NCBI RefSeq assembly: GCF_002093665.1
Contig: NZ_MRWE01000048.1
Location: 1 to 32,908, forward strand
Origin: Rouxiella badensis
Lineage (GTDB): Bacteria > Pseudomonadota > Gammaproteobacteria > Enterobacterales > Enterobacteriaceae
Direction of reading: 5' to 3'
Length of the DNA: 32,908 nucleotides
In this document: positions 18,154-27,550 of the stretch, one piece after another
Position numbering within the stretch: the stretch's first letter is position 1
Layout of the letters: each line of letters begins with the position of its first letter
The notes under the pieces: model-generated
Database searches by the model: none
What the model was told of the DNA's origin: nothing
What the model saw: only the letters and a program-made list of their open reading frames with translations
Position numbers and translations under genes: made by a program

Positions 18154-18708
18154 TTAAAGCAGGAACCAGAGCTCGCCCAACAGATCCATGCCGAGGTAGT
18201 TCAGCATATACAGAATAAGGATAACCACCATCGCCGAGAAATCGATGCCGCCCATCGCCGGAATAATACGACGGATTGGCGCCATCAGGGGTTCGGTCAG
18301 CTGCATCAGTACGTAATCCATCGCGCCACGGCCCTGACTCACCCAGCTCATCAGAGAACGAATAATGATAAGCCAGAACACCAGATAGCCGGCGGACTTG
18401 ACCAGCGCTATTAGCCCAAACAGCAGGTTATACGGGCTGAGTGAGATGCCACCGCCCTGAATCAACAGCAGCAGAGGATACTTAATCGTCATCAGCAGGA
18501 AAGCCAGTAGCAACGATGCGCTGTCGATGGGACCCAGTGGGGGAATAATTCGGCGCAGCGGCCCAATAATCGGTTGGGTTATTTTAACAACAAATTGCGA
18601 GAAGGGATTATAAAAATCGGTTCTCGCCCACTGCATCCAGATGCGTAAAAGTAAAACCATGACATAGAGGTCAATCAGTGTTTTGACCAGAAAAGTCAGC
18701 GTGAGCAT
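18154..18708 (-). CDS. yggT: YggT family integral membrane protein
   Basis: The 184-residue protein contains two YGGT repeats, one in each half: FYNPFSQFVVKITQPIIGPLRRIIPPLGPID (described by its key PxxxxRRxxPxxGxxD pattern) and, near the C-terminus, LTEPLMAPIRRIIPAMGGID. Each repeat is flanked by hydrophobic segments, giving several transmembrane helices. E. coli YggT is 188 residues and is linked to osmotic or potassium stress; its exact role is not settled. The ATG at 18708 has an AAGG ribosome site and the product then begins MLTLTFLVKTLIDLY as in the family; a frame nine codons longer is not needed. It lies 118 bases after proC, separated by a hairpin. Confidence 0.93.
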   Translation of the reverse strand: MLTLTFLVKTLIDLYVMVLLLRIWMQWARTDFYNPFSQFVVKITQPIIGPLRRIIPPLGPIDSASLLLAFLLMTIKYPLLLLIQGGGISLSPYNLLFGLIALVKSAGYLVFWLIIIRSLMSWVSQGRGAMDYVLMQLTEPLMAPIRRIIPAMGGIDFSAMVVILILYMLNYLGMDLLGELWFLL

Positions 18709-18777
18709 AAATAACCTTATTCTTGTGATGAACAATTCAAAGTGATGCTTTGAATTAATTGGATTTTGTCCCTAGAG

Positions 18778-18806
18778 GATATCGGCCTGCCGCAGCAGGC
18801 CATATC
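18778..18806. repeat. intergenic hairpin between proC and yggT
   Basis: GATAT-c-GGCCTGC (18778-18790) pairs with GCAGGCC-ATATC (18795-18806): 12 base pairs, one bulged base, loop CGCA. No T-tract follows in the leftward direction, so it is more likely an RNA-processing or stabilising element than a full terminator. Confidence 0.5.
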
Positions 18807-18826
18807 TGAAGCGTACGGCCTGAAAA

Positions 18827-19648
18827 CTAGAAAAGTTTTTCCATTTCCTGAGCGCGGTGAACTGCCGCCTGCATTGCCTCTGCTACGATAGCGGTCAGTT
18901 CACGCTCATTAAATACTTTTAGTGCTTCGAAGGTTGTGCCACCTTTGGAAGTCACATTCTCCCGAAGCGTAGACAGCGGCGTCTCCGGGTTGGCTTCAAC
19001 CAGCGCCGCGGCACCGCTTGCGGCCTGCTGAACCAGCAGGCGCGCACTGTTGGCACTCAGACCCTGACGCTGGGCCTCTTGCTGCATCGCTTCCATAAAT
19101 AGGAAGAAATAGGCCGGTGCGCTGCCTGCGGCGGCGATCACTTGATTGATGCCTTCTTCGCTATCAACCCAACAGATTTTGCCGACGGCGGTCATCAGCT
19201 CGCTGCTGTATTCGCGGTCTTGTTCGCTCACCTGCGACGGGGCATAAAGCCCGCTCATGCCTTTGCCGACCAGAGACGGGGTATTTGGCATAATGCGTAC
19301 GATATTCAGATCTTTGCCCAGCAGTGCATAGAAGCGCTCAACGCTGACACCGGCGGCAATCGACAGAACCAGCTTGTTGCTGAAGTCGATGTGCTGATGC
19401 AAATCCTTGCAGACGTCGGCCATGAGCTGCGGTTTTACCGCCAGCACCACCACCTCGGCATCGCCTGCGCAGGCGATATTATCGCTGCTGCTGTGGATGC
19501 CATATTTCTCGGCCAACGCATCACGGTTTTTGTTTGAAGGCGCGCAGACGCTGATCAGACTGGCTGGATAACCGCTGGTAACCAGACCTGCGATGATGGC
19601 TCCAGCCATGTTACCGGCGCCGATGAAACATAGTTTACGATGTTGCAT
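18827..19648 (-). CDS. proC: pyrroline-5-carboxylate reductase
   Basis: ProC catalyses the last step of proline synthesis, NAD(P)H-dependent reduction of pyrroline-5-carboxylate. The 273-residue protein (E. coli 269) begins with a Rossmann loop (FIGAGNMAGAIIAGL), then VVLAVKPQ, IMPNTPSLVGKG, and the C-terminal signature GSAPAYFFLFMEAM and TSKGGTTFEALKV. A strong ribosome site (AGGGAGA) precedes the ATG. It lies between yggS and yggT in a leftward unit; E. coli has proC elsewhere, so this position marks the Yersinia/Serratia/Pectobacterium-type gene order. Its stop is 118 bases from yggT. Confidence 0.95.
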   Translation of the reverse strand: MQHRKLCFIGAGNMAGAIIAGLVTSGYPASLISVCAPSNKNRDALAEKYGIHSSSDNIACAGDAEVVVLAVKPQLMADVCKDLHQHIDFSNKLVLSIAAGVSVERFYALLGKDLNIVRIMPNTPSLVGKGMSGLYAPSQVSEQDREYSSELMTAVGKICWVDSEEGINQVIAAAGSAPAYFFLFMEAMQQEAQRQGLSANSARLLVQQAASGAAALVEANPETPLSTLRENVTSKGGTTFEALKVFNERELTAIVAEAMQAAVHRAQEMEKLF

Positions 19649-19726
19649 AACTCTCCCTAACTACACGTCGTATCTGGTCGCAGCGGAGTGCACTGCGCTC
19701 GTTTTTGCCTGATGCAGATTTCAGGC

Positions 19727-20440
19727 TTACGCGGAATAATCGCGTGCGCCGAAAATTGCCGTACCGATGCGAACCATCGTGCTGCCTGCGGCGATGGCGG
19801 CGGGCATGTCGTCGGTCATTCCCATCGACAGCGTATCAATCTGAGGATAACTGAGTTTGAGGCTGTTAAAAGCTTCGGTCATCTGGCGGAAAACGGCCAG
19901 TTGGCTGTCGTAATCGGTTTCTGCCGCGGGAATAGCCATCAGGCCGCGCAGCATGAGATGAGGCATCGCTGCGATATCGGCGGCCAGCTGCGGCACTTCT
20001 GCAAGAGAAATCCCTGATTTGCTCTGCTCATCGCTGATGTTGACCTGAATCAGCACCTGCAAAGGCGCTTTGTCTTTGGGACGCTGTTCGTTGAGGCGCT
20101 GCGCGATTTTCAGGCGATCGAGGGTGTGGCACCAGTCGAAATTCTCGGCGACCAGACGGCTTTTATTAGACTGTAGTGGGCCAATAAAGTGCCAGACCAG
20201 CGGGGGCTGGTGGTTGCTGAAGGCGGCGACTTTCTCTACCCCTTCCTGAACATAGTTTTCACCAAAGGCCAGTTGCCCGGCGGTGATTGCTTCTTCGATA
20301 GCGCTCGCAGGTTTGGTTTTACTGACTGCAAGCAGCGTAATTTCTTCTGGAGACCGCTCGCAAAGGGCGGCAGAAGAGGCGATACGCTCTCTGACTTGCT
20401 GTAGATTTTCCGCAATAGCTGAATGCTGACGTTGATTCAT
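19727..20440 (-). CDS. yggS: PLP homeostasis protein YggS
   Basis: The 237-residue protein is the PLP-binding COG0325 family protein. It is a single TIM barrel like the N-terminal domain of alanine racemase, with Lys41 in LLAVSKTKPASAIEEA as the PLP lysine (Lys36 in E. coli). FGENYVQEG, WHFIGPLQSNKSR, QVNISDEQSKSG and SMGMTDDMPAAI are also conserved. Known mutants disturb vitamin B6 pools and amino-acid metabolism; no enzyme reaction is established. It is the first gene of the yggS-proC-yggT unit and starts only 21 bases from the divergent yggR ATG. Linking it with PLP enzyme genes such as speC and speA in this window may be fortuitous. Confidence 0.95.
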   Translation of the reverse strand: MNQRQHSAIAENLQQVRERIASSAALCERSPEEITLLAVSKTKPASAIEEAITAGQLAFGENYVQEGVEKVAAFSNHQPPLVWHFIGPLQSNKSRLVAENFDWCHTLDRLKIAQRLNEQRPKDKAPLQVLIQVNISDEQSKSGISLAEVPQLAADIAAMPHLMLRGLMAIPAAETDYDSQLAVFRQMTEAFNSLKLSYPQIDTLSMGMTDDMPAAIAAGSTMVRIGTAIFGARDYSA

Positions 20441-20461
20441 ATTGGCTCAGGAGTGTTTCAA

Positions 20462-21460
20462 ATGGATATCAGTAATTTTGTGGAGCTTAGTGTAAAGCAA
20501 AACGCCTCGGATCTGCACCTTTGTACCGGTCAGTTGCCTATGTTACGCATTGACGGAGAACTGATCGGCGGCCAATATTCCGAACGTCTCACCCCTGCGC
20601 AGATGGTGGCGCTCAGTGAGGAGTGGCTCGGCGACGCCCAGCAAATTGAGTTAAAACAGCTTGGGCAGGCCGACGCGGCGGTTACGCTGGCAAGCGGCAG
20701 GCGTATCAGGGTTAACTTCTTTCGCCAATTCTCCGGGCTCTCGGCGGCGCTGCGACCGCTGCCGCAGCGTTGCCCGAGTCTTGCAGACTTGAATGCCCCC
20801 GATATTCTGCGCCGGCTCAGTGAACACGAAGATGGCCTGATTCTGATTACCGGTGCCACCGGCAGCGGTAAATCGACCACGCTGGCGGCGATGATTGGCC
20901 ACCTCAATCAGACCCGCACACGGCACATTATCACCTTGGAAGACCCGATTGAATTCTTGCACACCAGCGACCGTTGTTTAATTCAACAGCGTGAGCTGGG
21001 CACTCATACGCCTTCATTTGTACAGGCCATACGCGCTGCGCTGCGAGAGGATCCTGATGTACTGCTGCTCGGCGAACTTCGCGACAGCGACAGTATTCGA
21101 CTGGCGTTAACCGCCGCCGAAACGGGGCATCTGGTGCTGGCCACGCTTCATGCTCGCCATGCCGCACAGGCCGTTGACCGGCTAATTGACGTCTTTCCCG
21201 CCGACGAAAAGGCCTTCGTCCGCGCACAGCTTGCCGGAAGCCTGCGTGGCATATTGGCGCAAAAACTGCTGACCGCTAAGCAGGGCGGCAGGGTTGCGTT
21301 ATATGAGATGCTGACCTCGACACCGGCGGTCCGTAATTTGATTCGTGAGGGAAAGACGCATCAGTTGCAGGACAGCCTGCAAACCGGCGGTGAAGCCGGC
21401 ATGCAGACCTTTGAGCAGTGCAGGCAGCAGCGCGTGAGCGCGGGGTTGCTTGCAGACTAA
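20462..21460 (+). CDS. yggR: PilT/YggR family type IV pilus-like ATPase
   Basis: From the ATG at 20462 the protein has 332 residues (E. coli YggR 326), a PilT-type secretion ATPase of the GspE superfamily. The Walker A is GATGSGKSTTLAAM, the Asp box LEDPIEFL, the Walker B VLLLGELRDSDSI, and the His box TGHLVLATLHARHAAQAV. It should form hexamers driving pilus retraction in species that have pili. No pilin or pilus assembly gene lies in the window, so its partner is unclear. The ATG at 20462 has a GGAG ribosome site; an upstream start would overlap yggS. It is rightward, while its neighbours yggS and ruvX are leftward, so it is probably its own transcription unit. Confidence 0.93.
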   Translation: MDISNFVELSVKQNASDLHLCTGQLPMLRIDGELIGGQYSERLTPAQMVALSEEWLGDAQQIELKQLGQADAAVTLASGRRIRVNFFRQFSGLSAALRPLPQRCPSLADLNAPDILRRLSEHEDGLILITGATGSGKSTTLAAMIGHLNQTRTRHIITLEDPIEFLHTSDRCLIQQRELGTHTPSFVQAIRAALREDPDVLLLGELRDSDSIRLALTAAETGHLVLATLHARHAAQAVDRLIDVFPADEKAFVRAQLAGSLRGILAQKLLTAKQGGRVALYEMLTSTPAVRNLIREGKTHQLQDSLQTGGEAGMQTFEQCRQQRVSAGLLAD

Positions 21461-21476
21461 TGGGGCATTAACGGCC

Positions 21477-21905
21477 TCAGGGTTTGTTCCACTGATTCTC
21501 GAACCAACTTTCGAGGATGATAACCGCAGACGCCGCGTCAACGCTGCCTTTATCCAGGGCGCGGAAACCGCCTCGCTCAAACAGGTCGGCACGCGCCTCT
21601 ACGGTACTTAGACGCTCATCGTGCAGCTCCACCTGCACGCCAAAGCGGCCGTGCAGGCGGTTGGCAAACTTGCGGGCTCTGGCGGTTAAAGGTTGTTCGG
21701 TGCCGTCCATATTGAGAGGAAGCCCGACGATAACCAGATCGGGTTGCCACTCCTTGAGCAGCTTCTCGATTTTCTGCCAGTCGGGTGTGCCGTCCTGAGC
21801 TTTGAAAGAGGTCAACGGACGCGCGGTACCGGTGACCTCCTGGCCGATAGCCAGACCGATGCTTTTGGTGCCGAAGTCGAAGGCAAACAGCGTGCGATTG
21901 CCCAT
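21477..21905 (-). CDS. ruvX: Holliday junction resolvase-like protein RuvX/YqgF
   Basis: The 142-residue protein (E. coli 138) belongs to the RNase H-like YqgF family. Conserved acidic motifs are [14 protein letters not shown] at the N-terminus, [10 protein letters not shown] in the middle, and [10 protein letters not shown] and DAASAVII near the C-terminus. It is called a putative Holliday junction resolvase, but in E. coli it is also implicated in 16S rRNA 5' end processing. Its start overlaps the stop of yqgE by one base, so the two are coupled. It is the last gene of the leftward rsmE-gshB-yqgE-ruvX unit. Confidence 0.94.
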   Translation of the reverse strand: MGNRTLFAFDFGTKSIGLAIGQEVTGTARPLTSFKAQDGTPDWQKIEKLLKEWQPDLVIVGLPLNMDGTEQPLTARARKFANRLHGRFGVQVELHDERLSTVEARADLFERGGFRALDKGSVDAASAVIILESWFENQWNKP

Positions 21906-22468
21906 TATGCGTGGCCTGCGTGGGTCGCGAGTTGGCTGACTTCGATGCCGATCATTTTGGCCGCTTCACGCCAGCGTTCAGCGATAGGCGTTCTGAAAAT
22001 GATGTCGCTGTTGGCTTCTATGGTCAGCCAGCTGTTGTTCAGCAGTTCCTGTTCGAGCTGGCCCTGCTCCCAGGCAGCGTAGCCCAGAGCAACCAACACG
22101 TCTTTAGGTTGATCTGGCGTACCCAGCGTTTCGAGCACGTCTTTTGACGTGGTAATCATTGTTTGATCGGAAATCTGAATGCTGGAGCCAAAATTGTTGC
22201 ACGGCGTGTGGAGAATGAATCCACGATCGTCCGCCAGCGGGCCGCCAGAGAACACCGGCCTGTCGAGATTAATAGAAGGATCGCGCGGCGTCGGGTCGAT
22301 GTCTAACTTGTCGAGCACGTTTTTAACCGTGAAGTCCTCGACCAGTTTATTGATCACCAGACCCATTGCGCCGTCTTCATTGTGCTCGCACACGTAGATA
22401 ACCGAACGTTTGAACAGGGGTTCATCCAGTCCGGGCATGGCAATAAGAAAGTGATGCTGTAGGTTCAT
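21905..22468 (-). CDS. yqgE: UPF0301/AlgH family protein YqgE
   Basis: From the ATG at 22468 the product has 187 residues, equal to E. coli YqgE, and begins [20 protein letters not shown]. The family core is present: [33 protein letters not shown] and [17 protein letters not shown]. AlgH in Pseudomonas is linked to alginate regulation, but the biochemical role is unknown. The upstream extension of 25 codons is not conserved. The ribosome site is weak, and the gap of 76 bases to gshB suggests either its own start or translational linkage. It overlaps the ruvX start by one base. Confidence 0.93.
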   Translation of the reverse strand: MNLQHHFLIAMPGLDEPLFKRSVIYVCEHNEDGAMGLVINKLVEDFTVKNVLDKLDIDPTPRDPSINLDRPVFSGGPLADDRGFILHTPCNNFGSSIQISDQTMITTSKDVLETLGTPDQPKDVLVALGYAAWEQGQLEQELLNNSWLTIEANSDIIFRTPIAERWREAAKMIGIEVSQLATHAGHA

Positions 22469-22544
22469 AAATTTTATATGCTTTTTCGGTAGGCTATAAA
22501 AATAATAGCAGGCGGCAAAGCGTCTTGCCGCCACAGATGGCAAA

Positions 22545-23498
22545 TTAACGAGCGGCGAGGCGGGCTTCGATAGCGTCCATCAACATTCCGGTGATAGAGA
22601 TATCCGGGAACGCAGCTTCGATTTCACGAACGCAGGTTGGGCTGGTGACGTTAATCTCGGTCAGACGATCGCCGATGATATCGAGACCGACAAAGATCAG
22701 GCCTTTTTTCTTCAGCGTAGGTGCCACGGTGCGTGCAATCGCCCAATCGCTTTCGCTCAGGGGGCGCGCTTCACCACGTCCACCGGCGGCCAGATTGCCA
22801 CGGGTTTCGCCCTGGGACGGGATACGAGCCAGGCAATAAGGCACCGGTTCGCCGTCGACCACCAGTACACGTTTGTCGCCGTCTTTAATGGCTGGCAGAT
22901 AGTTTTGCGCCATGCAGTAGCGGCTGCCGTGTTCGGTCAGGGTCTCGATAATGACCGAGACGTTGGCATCTTCAGGCTTCAGGCGGAAAATAGACGCGCC
23001 GCCCATGCCGTCGAGCGGCTTAAGGATGACGTCGCTATGTTCTTTATAGAATGTCTTCAGCTGCGAGGCGTTGCGGGTAACCAGCGTGTCCGGCGTCAGT
23101 TCAGGGAACCAGGCGGTGAACAGCTTCTCATTACAGTCGCGCAGGCTCTGCGGCTTGTTGACGATAAGCGTGCCTTTTTCTTCTGCGCGCTCAAGAATGT
23201 AGGTTGCGTAGATGAACTCGGTATCGAACGGGGGATCTTTACGCATCAGCACAACGTCGAGGTCTTGCAGGGCGATGTCCTGCTCGTCGCCAAACTGATA
23301 CCAGCTTTCGTAATCTTGTTTGACCAGCAGCTTACGGGTCTGCGCACGGCCTTCGCCGCCGCGAAGATAAAGCGAGTTCATCTCCATGTAGTGCAGTTCA
23401 TAGCCGCGACGCTGGGCTTCCAGCAACATGGCGAAGCTGGTGTCTTTCTTGATGTTGATGGACGAAATCGGGTCCATCACGATGCCAAGCTTAATCAT
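22545..23498 (-). CDS. gshB: glutathione synthetase
   Basis: GshB joins gamma-glutamylcysteine and glycine with ATP. The 317-residue protein (E. coli 316) has the N-terminal [19 protein letters not shown], the ATP-grasp features [15 protein letters not shown] and [14 protein letters not shown], and the metal-binding end [22 protein letters not shown]. Two adjacent ATGs are possible (23501 and 23498). The second gives the E. coli-like MIKLG start and better spacing from the GGAGAG ribosome site. It follows rsmE by about 23 bases in the same unit, matching the E. coli order. Confidence 0.96.
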   Translation of the reverse strand: MIKLGIVMDPISSINIKKDTSFAMLLEAQRRGYELHYMEMNSLYLRGGEGRAQTRKLLVKQDYESWYQFGDEQDIALQDLDVVLMRKDPPFDTEFIYATYILERAEEKGTLIVNKPQSLRDCNEKLFTAWFPELTPDTLVTRNASQLKTFYKEHSDVILKPLDGMGGASIFRLKPEDANVSVIIETLTEHGSRYCMAQNYLPAIKDGDKRVLVVDGEPVPYCLARIPSQGETRGNLAAGGRGEARPLSESDWAIARTVAPTLKKKGLIFVGLDIIGDRLTEINVTSPTCVREIEAAFPDISITGMLMDAIEARLAAR

Positions 23499-23521
23499 CA
23501 TCTCTCCTTTAGAGCCTGCTT

Positions 23522-24253
23522 CTAGCCCAGGTCGCCAAAACGCACCTGCAGGGCGGTGATGGCGGTGAGCGCTGTTGTTTCTGTGCGTAAAACGCGCGGT
23601 CCTAACAGGATATCAGTAAATCCGTAGCCCGTGGTCATCGCAATCTCATCGGCGGTCAGTCCGCCTTCAGGACCAATCAATAATCGCACATGTTCTACCG
23701 GTAGCGGCAGCGTATTGATGCTGTGGCTGGCACGAGGATGCAAATTAAGCTTAAGACTGTTGTCCTGCTCGGCGCACCATTGCTCCAGAGGCATCGCTTC
23801 ACGTATCTCTGGCACGCGGTTGCGTCCACACTGTTCACAGGCGGCAATCGCGATTTTTTGCCACTGTTGCAGCTTTTTCGCCAGACGTTCACCGTCAAGC
23901 TTCACCCCGCAGCGCTCCGAAAACAGAGGCGTAATGGTATTAACGCCCAGTTCGATGGATTTCTGAATGGTAAATTCCATCTTCTCGCCGCGCGAAATAA
24001 CCTGGCCCAGATGCAGATTAAGCGGCGATTCGTTATTAACCCACTCAGCGTCACCGAGCTGCACACGCACGCTCTTTTTGTCGACCTGAGTCAGGCTGGC
24101 TTCAAAGACCTGATTGGATCCGTCGAACAGCTGGATAAGCTGCCCCGGTTGCATGCGCAGTACACGGCCGACGTGATTTGCGGCGTCTTCGCTGAGGACA
24201 ACTTCGCTATGCGCGCTCAGAAGCTCAGGATGAAAAATGCGGGGTATTCGCAT
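23522..24253 (-). CDS. rsmE: 16S rRNA (uracil1498-N3)-methyltransferase
   Basis: The 243-residue protein equals E. coli RsmE. A PUA-like N-terminal domain (about residues 1-70) precedes the SPOUT methyltransferase domain. The knotted SAM-binding region includes [14 protein letters not shown] and [16 protein letters not shown], with [18 protein letters not shown] as the conserved entry to the fold. It methylates N3 of U1498 in the 30S decoding region. It starts the leftward rsmE-gshB-yqgE-ruvX unit, with a terminator of the preceding endA gene just upstream. Confidence 0.96.
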   Translation of the reverse strand: MRIPRIFHPELLSAHSEVVLSEDAANHVGRVLRMQPGQLIQLFDGSNQVFEASLTQVDKKSVRVQLGDAEWVNNESPLNLHLGQVISRGEKMEFTIQKSIELGVNTITPLFSERCGVKLDGERLAKKLQQWQKIAIAACEQCGRNRVPEIREAMPLEQWCAEQDNSLKLNLHPRASHSINTLPLPVEHVRLLIGPEGGLTADEIAMTTGYGFTDILLGPRVLRTETTALTAITALQVRFGDLG

Positions 24254-24275
24254 GTGAGGCTGTGATCCTTTGATA

Positions 24276-24296
24276 AAAAAACAGCGCCGAGGCGCT
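24276..24296 (-). terminator. terminator of endA
   Basis: AGCGC (24283-24287) and GCGCT (24292-24296) form the stem with loop CGAG on the plus strand; leftward, a long T-tract follows (A-run 24276-24281 on the plus strand). It separates endA from rsmE. Confidence 0.8.
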
Positions 24297-24367
24297 ATTA
24301 GGCAGCACGTTCGACCAGAGTGCGGGGCGGAACGTGCATGACAGGCATTATAGGGAGATATAGTAGG

Positions 24368-25084
24368 TTAGCTGTTTCCCCGCTGGCAAGCCTGCTGAAC
24401 ATAGTTGTTGTGATTCCCCTGAATCGCGGCGATGCGATTATCGCGCTCACACTCCCATGGCGTCACGGGATACAGCTTATCCCAGGCGGTAAACAGCTGC
24501 GTTTGTTGACGCGACAGGTTCAGATGGTAACGGTCACGCATGTAGAAATAGGTGCGTGCAATAGCACCACGGGCGCGAGCAGGGGGTTCTGCAACCTTGT
24601 TTTTAAAATCGATCTTCATCTCACAGCGTCCGTATTGGGTCGCAGTTCCATTCCATTGGCCGTACTGGAAGTTATTGCGGTCGCCGTTAACCTCACCTAT
24701 CGCGGGTTGCAAATTATGCAGGTCGGTTTCAATCTGGCGATAGCCCGCGTCTTTGGCGCAGTCCTTACGCCCGCCGTTCTGCCAGCACTGGCGCTGGTGT
24801 CCAAATTCCCATGCCGGGACCACGTGCTCCCACTCGATCCTGTCGGCGCGCTGGGCATTTTTACGCACACTGTAGCCGCACGACTGGAGGTCAGGCGTCC
24901 CTTTTTTGCCGCTCCAGCTCACCCTACAGCCGCAGTAAAAGGTCGGTGCATCGTGATTAACTTTAACCGCTGCAGCCTTCGCCTGGCTGAAGTTATTAAT
25001 AGTAACGCCCTCGGTGGAGCGGCTAAATGCGTTAAAAGACGAGAGTGCAAAGAGGGGCAACAACAGCAAAATTTTACGAGACAT
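24368..25084 (-). CDS. endA: DNA-specific endonuclease I
   Basis: From the ATG at 25084 the product has 238 residues (E. coli 235). A signal peptide ([20 protein letters not shown]) sends it to the periplasm, where this broad-specificity nuclease cuts double-stranded DNA. The catalytic His is His87 in [11 protein letters not shown], followed by [18 protein letters not shown] with the metal-binding Asn, in the beta-beta-alpha metal fold. Several cysteines (YCGC, SCGY, QCW, DCAK) should form disulfides. A frame 20 codons longer would spoil the signal peptide. It is alone between sprT and a terminator ahead of rsmE. Confidence 0.95.
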   Translation of the reverse strand: MSRKILLLLPLFALSSFNAFSRSTEGVTINNFSQAKAAAVKVNHDAPTFYCGCRVSWSGKKGTPDLQSCGYSVRKNAQRADRIEWEHVVPAWEFGHQRQCWQNGGRKDCAKDAGYRQIETDLHNLQPAIGEVNGDRNNFQYGQWNGTATQYGRCEMKIDFKNKVAEPPARARGAIARTYFYMRDRYHLNLSRQQTQLFTAWDKLYPVTPWECERDNRIAAIQGNHNNYVQQACQRGNS

Positions 25085-25195
25085 ATTCCAGAGCAGCCTG
25101 ATATTCAAAGCGGGCAGGGTAGCGGATGTCAAACAGGCTATCAATGAGATAACTGATATATTTTAATGAGTTAAACGATTGGCTTAGTCGCGTCT

Positions 25196-25711
25196 TTAAT
25201 GAGGGTGGGCGGCCTTGAAGCGCAGTAATGTTCCACAGTGGCTACAGCGATATTCAGCCTCTTGACGCAGGACTTTATTGTGGCGACGCACGGTGAGTTG
25301 ATGGTCACGGCACTGGCAGACATAGGGATAGGTTTTGCTCTGTACCGAGGTCACGGTGAATTGGTGCGTGCGGCTGGCTGAGACCTCAAGCACGGATTCC
25401 ATCATCCAGCGCCACTCCTTACCGTGCGGGGCCGCCGCGCGGCCAAAATGTTTATAGACCAGCAGGTGCGCGAGCTCGTGCGGCACAACTTCGTCTACGA
25501 ACGCCTGTTGGTTTTCGAGCAACAAGACGGGATTGAGGCGAATTTGCCAGTATTGCAGGTACGCGGTACCCGCGCTGGTACCTCGTTGCTGATAGTTGAG
25601 TTCAGGTTCAGGATACGCGGTTTTGAGTTTCTGGTTGGCAAGCTGTAATTTCTCACGCAGGCAGCGCATTACGGCTTGTTGCAGGGCAATCGGGATTCTG
25701 GTGCTTTTCAT
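25196..25711 (-). CDS. sprT: SprT family zinc protease-like protein
   Basis: From the ATG at 25711 the product has 171 residues (E. coli 165). The zinc metallopeptidase motif HELAH (78-82) sits in [17 protein letters not shown], followed by PHGKEW. The C-terminal zinc ribbon has paired cysteines (VCQCRDH and YRCSHCG). Its function is unproven; the fold resembles the protease domain of eukaryotic SPRTN. Two ATGs in tandem (25714, 25711) are possible and both have a weak ribosome site; a frame reaching 25780 would run into the galP terminator hairpin and is rejected. It precedes endA on the same strand. Confidence 0.93.
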   Translation of the reverse strand: MKSTRIPIALQQAVMRCLREKLQLANQKLKTAYPEPELNYQQRGTSAGTAYLQYWQIRLNPVLLLENQQAFVDEVVPHELAHLLVYKHFGRAAAPHGKEWRWMMESVLEVSASRTHQFTVTSVQSKTYPYVCQCRDHQLTVRRHNKVLRQEAEYRCSHCGTLLRFKAAHPH

Positions 25712-25766
25712 CATTAAAGCATAAATCTGACGCCGAGGTTTGTGCAAGCGGATTGGGCCGTAAATA

Positions 25767-25793
25767 GCAAAGGCGCTCAATGAGCGCCTTTGC
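25767..25793. terminator. 13-bp perfect inverted repeat, galP terminator
   Basis: GCAAAGGCGCTCA (25767-25779) and TGAGCGCCTTTGC (25781-25793) are perfect complements around a single base, giving a strong hairpin 20 bases past the galP stop. Leftward the second arm ends in a short T run. It isolates galP from sprT. Confidence 0.85.
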
Positions 25794-25812
25794 AGATTAA
25801 TCAGCGGGAAGA

Positions 25813-27210
25813 CTAGTCGCCAATGTTTTTCAGCGGTTTACCGCTCATCAGGTTGCGCTCGATGTGTTCCAGAGAAACGTTTTTAGTTTCCGGAATCAAC
25901 GCCAGGGTGATGAAGATAAACACCAGGTTCAGACCGCCGTACACCCAGAAGGTGTTGGCATTGCCCAGGCTATCAAGCATGGTCAGGAAGGTTGCACCGA
26001 CAATCATGTTGGCAATCCAGTTGGTCGCGGTTGATACGGTGATACCAAAATCGCGGCCCTTAAGCGGCTGGATTTCAGAACACAGGACCCAAATCAGCGG
26101 ACCCGCACTCATCGCAAAGCCAACGATAAACATCAGCAGCATCGCAATGGAGAAGTATTTCGCGCCCATGGATTCGACGCCAACGTGCAGCATTGTGCCC
26201 AACACGCCCATACCGACGGCCATAACCAAGAAGCCCAGAATCAGGGTCGGTTTACGGCCCCAACGGTCAACCAGACCGATGGCGATAAAGGTCGCCAGAA
26301 CGTTGACCAGACCGACGATTACCGTGCCCCACATCTGCTCGGCGTTGCTTGCGAACCCGGCCAGACCGAAGATTTTCGGTGCGTAGTACATGATGACGTT
26401 CATACCGGTGAACTGCTGCATAACCTGAAGCAGAATGCCGAGATAAACCGCGCGGCGGAAGTTTTTGTTGTTGGTGAACAGTGCCCAGCCGCTTTGTTTT
26501 ACCTTCAGACTTTCGCGGATTTCGTTCAGTTCGTTTTTAGCCTGCTCGCTGGTATCACGCAGTTTTTCGAGTACGCGACGCGCTTTCTCGTCGTTACCGC
26601 GAGCCGCCAGCCAACGTGGGCTGTCTGGCAGGAAGAATACGCCAATCAGCAGCAGCAGGGCAGGGATGGTGATCACGCCCAGCATCCAGCGCCATGAGCC
26701 GGTGTAGCTCAGGCCGGTGTCGGAAAGGTAGGCCGCCAGAATACCGATGGTAATCATCAACTGGTACATGGAGATCATGCTGCCACGAATTTTTTCTGGA
26801 GCAATTTCAGAAAGATACAAAGGCGCAGTGTAAGATGCCACGCCAACCGCCAGACCCAGCAGCACGCGAGCGATAATCAAAACTTCGGTATTGGGCGCCA
26901 ATGCAGAAGCCAGCGAGCCGAGCACGAACAGTACCGCACCGATCATCAGGCTATACTTACGGCCAATACGGAAGTTCATCCAGCCACTGCCTACGGCACC
27001 CACGGCTGCACCGAACATCATGGAACTTACCACCCACTCCTGCTCGTGGCTGGAAATCTGAAAATCGTGACTAATAAAGGGTAATGCGCCTGCGATTACG
27101 CCGATGTCCAGACCGAATAGCAGCCCAGCCAATGCGGCGAGAAAACAGACAAAAAAAGTCACACTCTTATTAGAGCGCTTCTCTGCCTTATATGACGTTG
27201 AGATACTCAT
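25813..27210 (-). CDS. galP: galactose:proton symporter (MFS sugar porter)
   Basis: The 465-residue inner membrane protein (E. coli GalP 464) has twelve transmembrane segments in two halves. Sugar-porter signatures are present: GRKYS after helix 2, [32 protein letters not shown] in the central loop, [12 protein letters not shown] in helix 7, DRWGRKP after helix 8, and [12 protein letters not shown] at the C-terminus. It imports galactose, and glucose or related hexoses, with protons. Identity rests on the strong E. coli likeness and on the control region: a gal-type operator with a CRP site lies directly upstream. A GGAGG ribosome site precedes the ATG. It is a single-gene unit bounded by terminators. 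Confidence 0.94.
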   Translation of the reverse strand: MSISTSYKAEKRSNKSVTFFVCFLAALAGLLFGLDIGVIAGALPFISHDFQISSHEQEWVVSSMMFGAAVGAVGSGWMNFRIGRKYSLMIGAVLFVLGSLASALAPNTEVLIIARVLLGLAVGVASYTAPLYLSEIAPEKIRGSMISMYQLMITIGILAAYLSDTGLSYTGSWRWMLGVITIPALLLLIGVFFLPDSPRWLAARGNDEKARRVLEKLRDTSEQAKNELNEIRESLKVKQSGWALFTNNKNFRRAVYLGILLQVMQQFTGMNVIMYYAPKIFGLAGFASNAEQMWGTVIVGLVNVLATFIAIGLVDRWGRKPTLILGFLVMAVGMGVLGTMLHVGVESMGAKYFSIAMLLMFIVGFAMSAGPLIWVLCSEIQPLKGRDFGITVSTATNWIANMIVGATFLTMLDSLGNANTFWVYGGLNLVFIFITLALIPETKNVSLEHIERNLMSGKPLKNIGD

Positions 27211-27245
27211 CCTGCCTCCAAAATGACAATAATGCTTAGCCTGAT

Positions 27246-27251
27246 ATGTTA
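27246..27251 (-). promoter_or_regulatory. candidate -10 element of the galP promoter
   Basis: TAACAT on the minus strand matches four of six -10 consensus bases. With a start near 27239 the CRP site would be centred at -41.5, the class II arrangement of E. coli gal P1. Confidence 0.35.
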
Positions 27252-27272
27252 TTTGCCCTTAAAGCCCCAAAA

Positions 27273-27288
27273 AGTGCGCCAGATCACA
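27273..27288 (-). promoter_or_regulatory. CRP-like site upstream of galP
   Basis: The minus strand reads TGTGA-N6-GCACT: the first half is perfect and the second matches three of five consensus bases. Its centre lies 19 bases from the gal operator centre, the same spacing as in E. coli gal. Confidence 0.55.
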
Positions 27289-27291
27289 GTG

Positions 27292-27307
27292 TTGTAATCG
27301 CTTACAC
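27292..27307. promoter_or_regulatory. GalR/GalS operator of galP
   Basis: TTGTAATCGCTTACAC matches 15 of 16 positions of the gal operator consensus (GTGKAANCGNTTNCAC). Upstream of galP this indicates repression by GalR/GalS and induction by galactose. Confidence 0.75.
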
Positions 27308-27475
27308 TTATTCCGAGGTGGAGAAACGTATATTGGCGAGCTTTTGTAATACTTTGTTTAGGTGGGCGCGTTAGCGGTTAAAGGTTTTAGTATATCCAAT
27401 GATTTAAAGCAATCAATTGTTGTTTAACTGTTATTTACTATTGCTGTAATTATCTAATTCGTAAGAACTTATAAT

Positions 27476-27491
27476 CTGTAACCGCTTTCAT
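27476..27491. promoter_or_regulatory. second gal-type operator
   Basis: CTGTAACCGCTTTCAT matches 14 of 16 gal consensus positions, the two mismatches being at the ends. It lies 184 bases (centre to centre) upstream of the first, allowing a repression loop. Confidence 0.45.
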
Positions 27492-27522
27492 TTTGAGGCG
27501 ATTCCGAAAGACCTTCAAATAT

Positions 27523-27550
27523 AAAAAAACCCCGCCACCAGGGCAGGGTT
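27523..27550 (-). terminator. terminator of metK
   Basis: Arms around 27530-27536 and 27542-27550 (AACCCCGCC against GGCAGGGTT, one mismatch) form a GC-rich hairpin; leftward it ends in a run of seven T. It lies 29 bases past the metK stop. Confidence 0.85.

Noticed and set aside
24320-25147. Antisense frame of 275 codons across endA
   Set aside because: Shadow of endA; the endA strand has the signal peptide and catalytic motif.
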